32,397 nucleotides of DNA from Coriobacteriia bacterium (lineage in GTDB: Bacteria > Actinomycetota > Coriobacteriia > Anaerosomatales > JAAXUF01): contig JAAXUF010000018.1 of NCBI GenBank assembly GCA_013336165.1, forward strand, positions 1-32,397, given 5' to 3'. A program made the translations under genes and the position numbers. Below are positions 1-6,792 of this stretch, in pieces; positions within the stretch are counted from its first letter, which is position 1, and every line of letters begins with the position of its first letter. The notes below the pieces were generated by a model. It saw nothing but the letters and a program-made list of their open reading frames with translations, had not been told where the DNA came from and made no database searches.

Positions 1-1
1 A

Positions 2-262
2 GTTGTGTTCGAAGACATGATCTCGATCTGCGAACCCGGTCTCGCGGTCAAGCACGTCCTCTTCACGCCTCCGTTTCAGTGGCCAGACAACGTTCTGACG
101 CGAGTGGACCTTGGAGACAGGACTATCTATCCGCTCCTTGCCGTGCCAATCACTGACTCTGAGCGTGATTTCGTGTATGCGCACGGCGCCAATGAGTTGG
201 AGAGTTGTTGGGAGAACTGGGACACCGATGTGCTTGAATGGAATCGACCTAGCTCGGTCTAA
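2..262 (+). CDS. SUFU-domain protein, C-terminal part (5' truncated by window edge)
   Basis: This reading frame is open at the window edge and ends with a TAA lying inside the R'' box of the first attC. A GTG at 5 could be a start, but there is no ribosome binding site visible and the protein lines up only with the C-terminal end of the suppressor-of-fused (SUFU) fold. It shares with the complete SUFU cassettes at 1529 and 9816 a hydrophobic strand followed by an acidic segment and a G-x-x-x-L helix (here VPITDSERDFVYAHGANELE). I infer it is the tail of a longer gene. Bacterial SUFU proteins are mostly uncharacterised; several act as immunity proteins next to polymorphic toxins. It is a different subfamily from the other two SUFU genes here. 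Confidence 0.65.
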   Translation, partial: VVFEDMISICEPGLAVKHVLFTPPFQWPDNVLTRVDLGDRTIYPLLAVPITDSERDFVYAHGANELESCWENWDTDVLEWNRPSSV

Positions 263-342
263 CAAACGTTTCGAGCTGACTCGCAGATAGTCGTCTCACT
301 CTGAAAGCGTTACGCTCGCAGCTCAAACGTCAGACGCTAGAC
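257..342 (+). repeat. attC site 1 (86 bp), mutated R' box
   Basis: R'' is GTCTAAC and the inner arms aaacgtttCgagc / gctcaaacgt pair with one extrahelical C. The R' box reads GCTAGAC instead of GTTAGAC, so the first T after the cleavage point is changed. It is the only complete site in the window without GTT. Confidence 0.9.
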
Positions 343-363
343 CGATCTATCTGTGGGGGCTGA

Positions 364-867
364 ATGCACTACGAGACGATCTTCGACTATACGAGAGCCG
401 CGCCATCTTGGATGCCTCTACTGTGGCTCGTCGGGTTCGTGGCCTTCATGTTCGGGATCATATTCCTCAAACGCCGCTTCGCCATCTTCCCGATTTCTTC
501 GCGTCAAGCGCGTGGCCTTCGAGGCTTGGTTCTTGGTTTCGTGACATTCTGTCTGGCGTTCGTCGTTCTGGGAATGGTCGGCCAGCGCGTCTATCTCAGC
601 AAGGCGATCGGAGAGGGGCGCACCCAGATCGCAGAAGGCACAGTCGACGACTACGCCTCTCACAAGGATGGCTATGAGCGTTTCACCGTTCAGGGAGTGT
701 TGTTCGAGTACTCGGACGACGGACTGACCGCCGGCTTCAATCACACGCAGTCACGGGGCGGGCCCATCCGAGGGGGCTTGCAGGTGAGAGTGACCTATGT
801 AGATGGCGACTCTGTGGCGCAAAACTCGATTGGTCGCTCCATCGTGAAACTGGAAATTGCACGATAG
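364..867 (+). CDS. Two-TM membrane protein with C-terminal soluble domain
   Basis: This is a 167-aa protein with an ATG at 364 preceded by a GTGGGGG ribosome binding site directly after attC 1. Residues 17-36 and 53-73 are hydrophobic and likely form a membrane hairpin. Residues 90-167 look like a beta-rich soluble domain with the pattern V-x-G-x-x-F-x-YSDD, then GFN-x-T, GGPI and VR-x-x-Y, which I have seen in hypothetical membrane proteins but cannot name. It stops 9 bp before attC 2 and is the only gene in its cassette. Function is unknown. Confidence 0.85.
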   Translation: MHYETIFDYTRAAPSWMPLLWLVGFVAFMFGIIFLKRRFAIFPISSRQARGLRGLVLGFVTFCLAFVVLGMVGQRVYLSKAIGEGRTQIAEGTVDDYASHKDGYERFTVQGVLFEYSDDGLTAGFNHTQSRGGPIRGGLQVRVTYVDGDSVAQNSIGRSIVKLEIAR

Positions 868-876
868 GCGATCACG

Positions 877-959
877 GCCTAACAATGGCATCGAGCGGTC
901 GGCGAATGCGGTACGCTTCTGAAGGCGCATGACCGCCGCTCATGCCCTAGACGTTAGGC
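877..959 (+). repeat. attC site 2 (83 bp)
   Basis: R'' is GCCTAAC and R' is GTTAGGC. The inner arms carry the 'ggcatCgagc / gctcatgcc' class of L boxes with the usual extra C. Confidence 0.93.
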
Positions 960-976
960 AGAGGATGGGGACACGA

Positions 977-1432
977 ATGATGCTGGTCGGAGCTGACACA
1001 CTGACTGAGAACGACGTGATTGAGCACGTGTGCTGCTATCTGCGGTCTACGGGCTGGGAGATTGAGCAGAGGCTCACGACTCGCCAAACAGGTGATGACA
1101 TCATCGCGCGCCGTCCGGACGGTATCCGGTTGTACATTGAGGCCAAGGGGGCGACTAGCGCGCTAGTCACAAGCAAGCGTTACGGCCGACCGTTTGACCA
1201 AGCCCAAGCCTCGGTTCACGTTTCGGAGGCTGCGTTTCGTGCTCTGAAGACGATTTCACGCAACGGCTCCGGCGGGCTAGACCGGGCCGGAATCGCGCTG
1301 CCGTCAAACACCCTGCATCGCCGCCTTATGGAGCCGGCTCTCTCGGCGATTCGCGATTTGGGCGTAGCCATCTTTTGGGTTCAGCCGGATGGCGAGATTG
1401 ATGTTGCCTGTCCATGGGCCGTCCCTGCCTAA
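977..1432 (+). CDS. PD-(D/E)XK nuclease-like protein
   Basis: The frame is open from inside attC 2, but the ATG at 977 has a GGGG ribosome binding site six bases upstream and is the likely start, giving 151 aa (an ATG at 965 is the alternative). Residues 39-58 read GDDIIARRPDGIRLYIEAKG, which fits the core of the PD-(D/E)XK restriction-endonuclease-like fold: catalytic D40/D41, then E55-x-K57 on the next strand. A glutamine helix segment (FDQAQASVHV, about 73-82) follows, as in Mrr/RecB-like members. The stop TAA lies in attC 3. It could be a DNA-acting defence protein or a repair nuclease; the family is inferred from the motif only. Confidence 0.75.
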   Translation: MMLVGADTLTENDVIEHVCCYLRSTGWEIEQRLTTRQTGDDIIARRPDGIRLYIEAKGATSALVTSKRYGRPFDQAQASVHVSEAAFRALKTISRNGSGGLDRAGIALPSNTLHRRLMEPALSAIRDLGVAIFWVQPDGEIDVACPWAVPA

Positions 1433-1511
1433 CAAGCGAATCGAGCAGAACGCCAGGAGCTACACTGACAAGAAAGCGGATGCGCGTCTGCTCATTCGCC
1501 AGACGTTAGAT
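1427..1511 (+). repeat. attC site 3 (85 bp)
   Basis: R'' is GCCTAAC and R' is GTTAGAT. The arms are of the 'agcgaatCgagc / gctcattcgc' class. Confidence 0.93.
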
Positions 1512-1528
1512 GCAGGAAGGGGAGGGCT

Positions 1529-2275
1529 ATGTCTGGACTAGAGGGTGTTACGTTGGCTGGAGATCCTGTGTTTCGTCACGCGCCGGAGACAAGCGTTTCG
1601 GGGCCAGCTTCATACAACGACGCGTATGCGGAAGCCGTCGTGAAACACATGTCGGCTGCTCTCGGGGAACCGAATGACATCATCTGGCACGAGGTGGTTT
1701 CGGACATGGTGCACATAGATGTGCACTTTATCGATCCGAAGACGGGCCCAAGTCGGCACGTGCTGTTCACAACTGGTATGAGCCATCGCCCGATGAACGT
1801 CCCGCCCGGTCATGATATCCCCGCGCTCACTGAGGTCATGATGGTCTTGCCGGGGGACTGGCCGCTGGATGAAGAATCACTTAGATCTGACCGCTATGGT
1901 TGGCCGCTGGGTCTGCTCGAGTCTCTTGCGCGTTTGCCGCATCAGTACGACACATGGCTGGGGGTGGGACACACCATTCCCAATGGTGAACCGGCTGTGC
2001 CCTACGTGGCAGGCACTGGGTTGTGCTGCGCGCTACTGCTTCCTCCAATCCAGGCGTTGCCTGATTCGAAGTGGAGCGTTCCGACTGACGATGGGCAGAG
2101 TATCTCCCTACTCTGTGTCTACCTGATTCATGAGGCGGAGATGGTTCTCAAGATGGAGAAGGGCACCGATGCATTGCTCGATCCCTTTGACGCTGCGCAT
2201 GTACTGGACATCGTGGATCTCAATCGGAAGAGCTCAGTGCAACCGCCTCGCAAGAAGAGGTTCGGTCTCTTCTGA
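1529..2275 (+). CDS. SUFU-domain protein (copy A)
   Basis: This 248-aa protein starts at ATG 1529 with a strong AGGAAGGGGAGGG ribosome binding site. It spans a full suppressor-of-fused-like domain: VHIDVHFIDP at about 61-70, LFTTGMSHRPMNVP at 79-92, and EVMMVLPGDWPL at 102-113, which is the family signature of a strand, a T-x-GMS-x-x-PM loop and an LP-x-x-W turn. A C-terminal HEAEMVLKMEKGTDALLD segment completes the fold. In bacteria this family is common among immunity proteins of polymorphic toxin systems, but no toxin is adjacent. A paralogue 92% identical (20 differences in 248 residues, counted by eye) lies at 9816-10562, in a cassette with a different attC class. Confidence 0.9.
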   Translation: MSGLEGVTLAGDPVFRHAPETSVSGPASYNDAYAEAVVKHMSAALGEPNDIIWHEVVSDMVHIDVHFIDPKTGPSRHVLFTTGMSHRPMNVPPGHDIPALTEVMMVLPGDWPLDEESLRSDRYGWPLGLLESLARLPHQYDTWLGVGHTIPNGEPAVPYVAGTGLCCALLLPPIQALPDSKWSVPTDDGQSISLLCVYLIHEAEMVLKMEKGTDALLDPFDAAHVLDIVDLNRKSSVQPPRKKRFGLF

Positions 2276-2295
2276 TGACGGGTCCGCGCGGCCGC

Positions 2296-2379
2296 ATCTA
2301 ACAAACGTTTCGAGCAGACGGCGAAAGCGCTACTCTTTCGAAAGCGGCACGTCCGCTGCTCAAACGTCAGACGTTAGGT
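2296..2379 (+). repeat. attC site 4 (84 bp)
   Basis: R'' is ATCTAAC and R' is GTTAGGT. The central stem is of the 'cagacggcgaaagcgctactctttcg' class (named by its first bases), not the 'ctgactcgcag' class found after the paralogous gene at 9816. Confidence 0.93.
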
Positions 2380-2403
2380 GAAAACTGCGGGAGGGGTTGA
2401 ATC

Positions 2404-2925
2404 GTGTTTCCCACCAACATCAATGGCACGGTTGAGTTGCCCTCTCTTGGTCTGCAGGACATCGATTCGCTGTTGGCAGGAATTGAACGAGAGCTTGACG
2501 CCGTCGTGGCCAAGGACGTGGTACGCGAGGGGAACGTCATCTCGTTTCGTGGCGGCTTCTTTCGCTCGTTCTTCATCTCGAGATGGAACCTGTTGGTTCC
2601 GATTCGCAACGGCACGATAGAAGTGGTCCCCGGACCTGTCTTGCGGGTTGATTATCGGCTATCGACGGTCGAATTCGTGACCATGGTTTCCACTCTAGTT
2701 ATCGTGGCGGCCCTGCTCGCAACGGTGAGCACAGTCTTCATGTTTGGTTCGGTCACGTTCCTGGTGTTCGCGTGGTTCTGCTTCATCGGCGTGAACTACC
2801 TGATCGCGATGCTTCGCTTCCCGTTCTTCGTGAAGCGTGCGGCGCGCAGACGCAACTTGGCAACGAGGCATGAGCCTTCTCGCAATCGATCTGCGAGTGA
2901 TTCAGAGCGGCCTGACAGCTGGTAG
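2404..2925 (+). CDS. Membrane protein with N-terminal soluble region
   Basis: A GTG at 2404 follows a GGGAGGGG ribosome binding site, giving 173 aa. Residues 1-85 look soluble and beta-rich. Two long hydrophobic stretches at about 91-112 and 114-136 form a membrane hairpin, followed by a basic tail (KRAARRR) that should face the cytoplasm. No known family is recognised. It is the sole gene of its cassette. Confidence 0.82.
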   Translation: MFPTNINGTVELPSLGLQDIDSLLAGIERELDAVVAKDVVREGNVISFRGGFFRSFFISRWNLLVPIRNGTIEVVPGPVLRVDYRLSTVEFVTMVSTLVIVAALLATVSTVFMFGSVTFLVFAWFCFIGVNYLIAMLRFPFFVKRAARRRNLATRHEPSRNRSASDSERPDSW

Positions 2926-2931
2926 TTCTTC

Positions 2932-3017
2932 ACCTAACAAACGTTTCGAGCTGACTCGCAGATAGTCGTTTCACTCTGAAAGCGTTACGCTCGCAGCTCA
3001 AACGTCAGACGTTAGTC
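2932..3017 (+). repeat. attC site 5 (86 bp)
   Basis: R'' is ACCTAAC and R' is GTTAGTC. The stem is of the common 'gctgactcgcagatagtcg' class. Confidence 0.93.
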
Positions 3018-3034
3018 CGAACCCATGAACCCAC

Positions 3035-3063
3035 TTGCGTTACGCAGCCTCGGTCGATAAGCT
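3035..3063 (+). promoter_or_regulatory. Candidate promoter of the AbrB/VapC cassette
   Basis: TTGCGT at 3035-3040 and TAAGCT at 3058-3063 are separated by 17 bp. The match is only moderate, but this cassette has an 81-bp leader where most have 15-40 bp, which fits an internal promoter. Confidence 0.4.
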
Positions 3064-3084
3064 ATACGTTGTACGAACGCTATA
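3063..3084 (+). promoter_or_regulatory. Imperfect palindrome, candidate antitoxin operator
   Basis: TATACGTT ... AACGCTATA forms an inverted repeat around GTACG, overlapping the proposed promoter and lying just upstream of the antitoxin start. AbrB-type antitoxins usually repress their own operon from such sites; this one is inferred. Confidence 0.4.
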
Positions 3085-3101
3085 TCGATGAGGAGTCCAT
3101 G

Positions 3102-3308
3102 ATGACGACTGTCACCATCTCGCCCAAGTTCCAGGTTGTGATTCCCAAGGTGATCCGCGAGAGCCTCGGGCTGCGCGCGGGCCAGCAGGTCCAGGCTATT
3201 GAATACGATGACCGGGTCGAACTGGTGCCTCTGCGTTCCGCCCGTGAGATGCGCGGCTTTCTGCGCGGGATCGCGACGGATGTGCCGCGTGAGGACGATC
3301 GGCTGTGA
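3102..3308 (+). CDS. AbrB/SpoVT-type antitoxin (VapB-like)
   Basis: Two adjacent ATGs at 3099 and 3102 follow a GAGGAG ribosome binding site; 3102 has the better six-base spacing and gives 68 aa. The N-terminal SPKFQVVIPKVIRESLGLRAGQQV segment is the swapped-hairpin AbrB DNA-binding fold of MazE/VapB antitoxins. The C-terminal tail (MRGFLRGIATDVPREDD) is the expected toxin-neutralising part. The stop overlaps the start of the PIN toxin by three bases, so translation is coupled. Confidence 0.92.
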   Translation: MTTVTISPKFQVVIPKVIRESLGLRAGQQVQAIEYDDRVELVPLRSAREMRGFLRGIATDVPREDDRL

Positions 3309-3685
3309 ACGTCGTCGATTCTTCGGGCTGGCTTGAGTATTTCGCGGGCAGCGCGGAAGCGGACTTCTTCGCCGGCGCCATCGAGGCGACTGAGGAACTT
3401 GTTGTTCCGACAGTGAGCGTCTACGAAGTGTTCAAGCGTGTGTATCAACAGCGGGGTGAAGGCGAAGCTCTGCAGGTTGCCGCGCTCATGCAGCAGGGGA
3501 CGATCGTTGAATTGAATGCAGCGCTTGCGCTTTCCGCCGCGCGCTTGAGTGCCTCGCTCGGCATCCCGATGGCGGACAGCATCATCCTTGCGACGGCACG
3601 CGCTCACGATGCCACGCTCTGGACGCAGGATGCGCATTTCGCGGGCATCGACGGGGTGATGTTCTCGGCGAAGAGGTCGGACTAA
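3305..3685 (+). CDS. PIN-domain ribonuclease toxin (VapC-like)
   Basis: This 126-aa protein starts at a GTG that overlaps the antitoxin stop (GTGA). The PIN catalytic acids are present: D5 (NVVDSSGWLE), E41 (VYEVFK), D91 (MADSIIL) and D109 (TQDAHF). VapC toxins are Mg-dependent RNases that cut tRNA or rRNA and are held inactive by the cognate VapB. The stop codon lies in the R'' box of attC 6. The pair forms a complete toxin-antitoxin cassette, a type known to stabilise large integron arrays against deletion. Confidence 0.93.
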   Translation: MNVVDSSGWLEYFAGSAEADFFAGAIEATEELVVPTVSVYEVFKRVYQQRGEGEALQVAALMQQGTIVELNAALALSAARLSASLGIPMADSIILATARAHDATLWTQDAHFAGIDGVMFSAKRSD

Positions 3686-3762
3686 CCAAGGCATCGAGCG
3701 GACGGCGAAAGCGTTACGCTTTAGGCAGCGCATGACCGCCGCTCATGCCTCAGACGTTAGGC
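3680..3762 (+). repeat. attC site 6 (83 bp)
   Basis: R'' is GACTAAC (one mismatch to RYYYAAC) and R' is GTTAGGC. The arms are of the 'aggcatCgagc / gctcatgcct' class. Confidence 0.92.
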
Positions 3763-3778
3763 CGAATTGGGGGAGTGG

Positions 3779-4636
3779 ATGGCTGATCGACAGTACTTCT
3801 CTGTTCGCACCGGCAAGCATCCAACAGGCGGCCGGCTTGATTTCGATGGACTCAAGCGGCTCTTCTTGGCAGCATTCGATCAGCTGGAGCAAGACGGCTA
3901 CTTTCAGGAAGTCTTCGGAACGCAATGCGTTGACGCCGGATGGATTCCTGGAACCGCTGGCAATGACATCGAGGCATTCTTCTTTCGTAAGCTGCGCAAG
4001 CAGTCGCTGTGGCCATTTGAGCCGTTCATCGGGTTCTACTCAGAAGACGATCTCTTTGATGTGATCGAACTGCTACATGACTGCGTATCGAAAGGAGTAG
4101 ATGGCAACTACCATTCTTGGGACAACTGCGGTTGGCACTACAGCACATTCGAAGCGCAGGCGGGACAGAACGACTATAGAGTTGCCATCAACGAGATCCT
4201 TACGGAGTACGGTTCCGGCTATCGACTCACGACCCAAGGGGAGATAGTGGCCCTTCCTCCGATAGGTTTGGGCGATTTGGAAGAGGCGCCCGCTCCGCCA
4301 GGGGATGAGCGGGCGGTCCAGTCACGAATTACAGCCGCTCGAGACAAATTCCGGCGACGGGGATCCACGATGGATGAACGCCGTGACGCTGTTCGAGACC
4401 TGGCAGACGTACTTGAGTACCTGAGGCCCCAGGCAAAGGCGGTGCTTCAATCCAGCGACGAAGCAGATATCTTCAACCTTGCCAACAACTTCGGTATTCG
4501 CCATCACAACGCCAAGCAGAAGACGGACTACGACCCGGCCATCTGGTTGAGCTGGGCATTCTATTACTACCTCGCAACGATTCATGCGGTGGCGAGGCTG
4601 ATAGAGAAGCGTCGGCTGTCACGGGAATCGGCCTAA
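3779..4636 (+). CDS. Abi/HEPN-like protein, candidate defence gene
   Basis: ATG 3779 follows GGGGGAG and gives 285 aa; a TTG at 3767 is possible but would overlap the ribosome binding site. The N-terminal half (about 1-160) is rich in aromatic residues and ends with GYRLTTQGEIVALP, a pattern seen before the HEPN part of AbiJ-like abortive-infection proteins. The C-terminal half is helical, with LEYLRPQAKAVL, DEADIFNLANNFGIRHHN (R241, H242, H243) and WLSWAFYYYLATIHAVARLIE. I recognise this as a HEPN-type or DUF4145-like helical domain, not as a named family. The canonical R-x4-H spacing is not clear. Its place between two toxin-antitoxin cassettes is probably coincidental. Confidence 0.8.
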   Translation: MADRQYFSVRTGKHPTGGRLDFDGLKRLFLAAFDQLEQDGYFQEVFGTQCVDAGWIPGTAGNDIEAFFFRKLRKQSLWPFEPFIGFYSEDDLFDVIELLHDCVSKGVDGNYHSWDNCGWHYSTFEAQAGQNDYRVAINEILTEYGSGYRLTTQGEIVALPPIGLGDLEEAPAPPGDERAVQSRITAARDKFRRRGSTMDERRDAVRDLADVLEYLRPQAKAVLQSSDEADIFNLANNFGIRHHNAKQKTDYDPAIWLSWAFYYYLATIHAVARLIEKRRLSRESA

Positions 4637-4713
4637 CAAAGGCATCGAGCGGACGGCGAATGCGGTACGCTTTCGTAAGCGCATGACCGCCGCTCATGCC
4701 TCAGACGTTATGT
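4631..4713 (+). repeat. attC site 7 (83 bp)
   Basis: R'' is GCCTAAC and R' is GTTATGT, with one purine position replaced. The arms are of the 'aggcatCgagc / gctcatgcct' class. Confidence 0.92.
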
Positions 4714-4738
4714 GTGCTTGCCACAAGCGCGTTCAGGG

Positions 4739-4767
4739 TTGACACATGCGACAAGCGTGTACACAAT
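4739..4767 (+). promoter_or_regulatory. Promoter of the Phd/PIN toxin-antitoxin cassette
   Basis: A perfect TTGACA at 4739-4744 is followed after 17 bp by CACAAT at 4762-4767. The palindrome GTGTACAC at 4757-4764 overlaps the -10 and is a plausible operator for the Phd-type antitoxin. Confidence 0.7.
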
Positions 4768-4791
4768 AGTGTCACGATTGGAGGCGCGATC

Positions 4792-5079
4792 ATGAAGTTT
4801 GTCAGTGTACGTGACCTGCGAGGCAAGTCGGCTGAAGTATGGAAGAACCTGCCCGGCGAGCGCGAGATGGTCATCACCAGCAATGGTCGACCGGTCGCCA
4901 TCCTTGCGGCGGTCAACGAGTCCAACCTTGAGGAGTCCCTCTCGGCATTCCGCCAGGCCCGCGCTGTCGATGCGGTCGCATCTTTGCAGCGCAAGTCGGC
5001 GACTCGGGGAACGGACAAGCTGTCGGCAGAGGAGATCGAGGCGGAGATCGCTGCCGTTCGTCAGAGCCGCGTCAAATGA
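4792..5079 (+). CDS. Phd/YefM-type antitoxin
   Basis: ATG 4792 has a GGAGG ribosome binding site seven bases upstream, giving 95 aa. Residues 1-40 (KFVSVRDLRGKSAEVW, then REMVITSNGRPVAIL) are the classic Phd/YefM DNA-binding N-terminus. The C-terminal part (EEIEAEIAAVRQSR) is a helical toxin-binding tail. It overlaps the toxin gene by ATGA at 5076-5079, so the two are translationally coupled. It probably represses its own promoter. Confidence 0.93.
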   Translation: MKFVSVRDLRGKSAEVWKNLPGEREMVITSNGRPVAILAAVNESNLEESLSAFRQARAVDAVASLQRKSATRGTDKLSAEEIEAEIAAVRQSRVK

Positions 5080-5501
5080 GGATCGTTCTTGATACCAATG
5101 TTCTCGTGTCGGGGCTACTCTCGCCGTTCGGACCGCCCGGTGAAATCGTGCGCATGGTGTCCTCGGGGGAGATCACACTGTGCCTTGATGCACGCATTCT
5201 GTCGGAGTATGAGGATGTCTTGGCCCGTCCCAAGTTCGGGTTCGACGAGGACGCCGTCGCCGCTCTGCTCGACTACATAGACTATCGAGGCCATGCAACG
5301 GCATCCTCTCCACTGGGGCAGCGGCTGCCGGATCCGGCCGATGAGCCGTTTCTAGAGGTGGCTCTTGCCTGCGGCGCGGAATGTCTTGTGACGGGGAATC
5401 TCATTCACTTTCCGCCAGATGCGCGCCAAGGTATGAACGTGGTGGCACCCATTGAGTTCTTGGCTGGCTACAGGGTGCGCAGCGTCGGCCGCGACACATA
5501 A
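5076..5501 (+). CDS. PIN-family toxin (COG1569-type)
   Basis: This 141-aa protein begins with MRIVLDTNVLVSGLL (D6), followed by ILSEYEDVLARPKF (E44), LPDPADEPFLEVAL (D86, D89) and LVTGNLIHFP (residues 104-113), the standard order for the PIN_3 toxin family. It should be an RNase neutralised by the Phd-type protein upstream; pairing of a Phd-like antitoxin with PIN_3 is common. The stop TAA lies inside attC 8. Confidence 0.93.
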   Translation: MRIVLDTNVLVSGLLSPFGPPGEIVRMVSSGEITLCLDARILSEYEDVLARPKFGFDEDAVAALLDYIDYRGHATASSPLGQRLPDPADEPFLEVALACGAECLVTGNLIHFPPDARQGMNVVAPIEFLAGYRVRSVGRDT

Positions 5502-5581
5502 CACGTGTTTCGAGCTGACTCGCACGAGGTTATCGTTCTCTGAGAGTGCAACGCTCGCAGCTCAAACACTGGACGTTAGAC
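5496..5581 (+). repeat. attC site 8 (86 bp)
   Basis: R'' is ACATAAC (one mismatch) and R' is GTTAGAC. The arms are 'acgtgtttCgagc / gctcaaacact', with the changed bases on one side matched by changes on the other. Confidence 0.92.
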
Positions 5582-5654
5582 ATGGTATTGACGAGTCGAT
5601 TGCGAGAGTGACATTCTCGCGGGACTTACACTTTCAGGGGGAGGGGTTTTCGAA

Positions 5655-6497
5655 ATGGCCTACGTGCCGCGCGAGTCTCTGTATACGCGAGTGGAGCGTC
5701 TCGTACGCGATCGGAAAGCCATGGCGCTCTTCATTCTCGGGTTTGTCTACGGAATGATCCGGCTCGCCGGTTTCTGTCTGTCGAGCGGTGTCTACTGGCC
5801 GCTCGCGCTTGGGCTCGGTATTGGGATTGTTGCGGTCTTGTACGCGCGTCGCCAAGCGCGCCTTCGCGAAGAGGCGGGTATGGCCAGCAGAGCTCTCACA
5901 TTCTATCCAATACCTCGTTCACGGTGGCCTCAGCTCGACGAAGCTATCGCAGGCTACCGTGCGCTTACCGGCGAAGCTTCCATCGGTCTCGGGTATCTCC
6001 GTTCAGTAGATGTGGGCGACCGTGTCGACGCTGATGTGTCTTACGTGAACCGCGAGCCAGACGCTGACGGCATCCGTCGTGTCGTCAGTCCTTTCGGAGC
6101 CCCACAGGATGCAGAGCCGATGTATGTGTTTGACGAGCGGATGCTCGATACCTATACGGCTGCTGAACTCCTAGCAGTCGTGCTGCACCTCAAATACCGG
6201 TTGGAGTTCGCTGGCGGGGAGTCGGCTCGTCTCGCGAACGGAGTGTGTGAGGCTGACAGCAAAGCCCTCCTCTTGATGCGGGACCACGCCGCACTGCTGC
6301 GGGCGATCGAGAAAAGTACACGAAAGCGTGAGACAGCCGCACCGGGGATGGGCGTGATTCGCTTCGCTGACAACGAAGTCTGTGCGGCAGGCGTCAGTGA
6401 CGCTGGTATTGTAAGAAAATGGTTGGTGCAGGACAGAGCGACAGCGCTTCGCACTCATCTCGGGGCGATGGCGTTCGATGTGCCCACGGCAGGGTAG
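5655..6497 (+). CDS. Membrane-anchored M48 peptidase homologue with degenerate active site
   Basis: ATG 5655 follows GGGGGAGGGG and gives 280 aa. Two hydrophobic segments at about 22-42 and 46-63 resemble the membrane hairpin of M48 (HtpX/YcaL-like) proteases. Residues 156-220 follow the M48 layout: MYVFDERML, then TAAELLAVVLHLKYRLE, then CEADSKALLLMRDHAALLRAIEK, matching the family's 'EL-x-x-VL-x-HE-x-x-H ... E-x-D' pattern. The zinc motif HExxH is replaced by HLKYR (178-182), while the downstream EAD (199-201) is kept. I infer a catalytically dead homologue with a binding or scaffolding role. Confidence 0.72.
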   Translation: MAYVPRESLYTRVERLVRDRKAMALFILGFVYGMIRLAGFCLSSGVYWPLALGLGIGIVAVLYARRQARLREEAGMASRALTFYPIPRSRWPQLDEAIAGYRALTGEASIGLGYLRSVDVGDRVDADVSYVNREPDADGIRRVVSPFGAPQDAEPMYVFDERMLDTYTAAELLAVVLHLKYRLEFAGGESARLANGVCEADSKALLLMRDHAALLRAIEKSTRKRETAAPGMGVIRFADNEVCAAGVSDAGIVRKWLVQDRATALRTHLGAMAFDVPTAG

Positions 6498-6535
6498 TGG
6501 GAGCATCATGCCTGCTAGAAACCCAAGCGCGACAT

Positions 6536-6621
6536 GTCTAACAAACGTTTCGAGCTGACTCGCCAATAGTCGTCTCGCTCTGAAAGCGCTACGCTCGCAG
6601 CTCAAACGTCAGACGTTCTAC
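6536..6621 (+). repeat. attC site 9 (86 bp)
   Basis: R'' is GTCTAAC and R' is GTTCTAC. The stem is of the 'gctgactcgccaatagtcg' class. Confidence 0.92.
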
Positions 6622-6644
6622 ACATACACGGCACTCGCTCGCAC

Positions 6645-6764
6645 GTGATACGGCTCTTCGAAGAAGCAAACGGCAGGGAACCGGCTGAAACGCGGTGCAC
6701 CATTGCGTTCAACCTGAGAGTGATAAGGGAAGTGCCCACCGTGCTTCGTGCCTTGGAGGGGTGA
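6645..6764 (+). CDS. Short ORF of hairpin cassette (copy A, possibly decayed or non-coding)
   Basis: A GTG at 6645 opens a 39-codon frame (VIRLFEEANGREPAE ...) ending with TGA inside a long hairpin. There is no ribosome binding site. The second copy at 26989 has ATG instead of GTG and CGA instead of the TGA. Nearly all differences between the copies change an amino acid, so either this copy is decaying or the protein is not what is selected. Confidence 0.35.
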   Translation: MIRLFEEANGREPAETRCTIAFNLRVIREVPTVLRALEG

Positions 6765-6786
6765 TATCCGTAGATATCACCCCTCC
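6755..6786 (+). repeat. Perfect 14-bp inverted repeat with 4-nt loop (hairpin, copy A)
   Basis: GGAGGGGTGATATC pairs perfectly with GATATCACCCCTCC around the loop CGTA, just before attC 10. No U-tract follows, so it is not a classical intrinsic terminator. It could act as an RNA structure or a single-strand DNA fold. The same hairpin, with one mismatch, occurs at 27099-27130. Confidence 0.85.
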
Positions 6787-6792
6787 AGAAGT

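Noticed and set aside
418-744. Minus-strand frame of 108 codons opposite the first complete membrane protein gene
   Set aside because: It overlaps a plus-strand gene with a good ribosome binding site and membrane topology; the composition (His/Glu/Arg-rich, no motif) is that of a shadow frame.
3080-3733. 217-codon minus-strand frame across the AbrB/PIN cassette
   Set aside because: It covers two clearly recognised genes on the opposite strand and shows low-complexity Arg-rich sequence without a start signal.
6171-6605. 144-codon minus-strand frame over the M48-like gene and attC 9
   Set aside because: It begins inside the attC and overlaps the conserved part of a well-supported gene.
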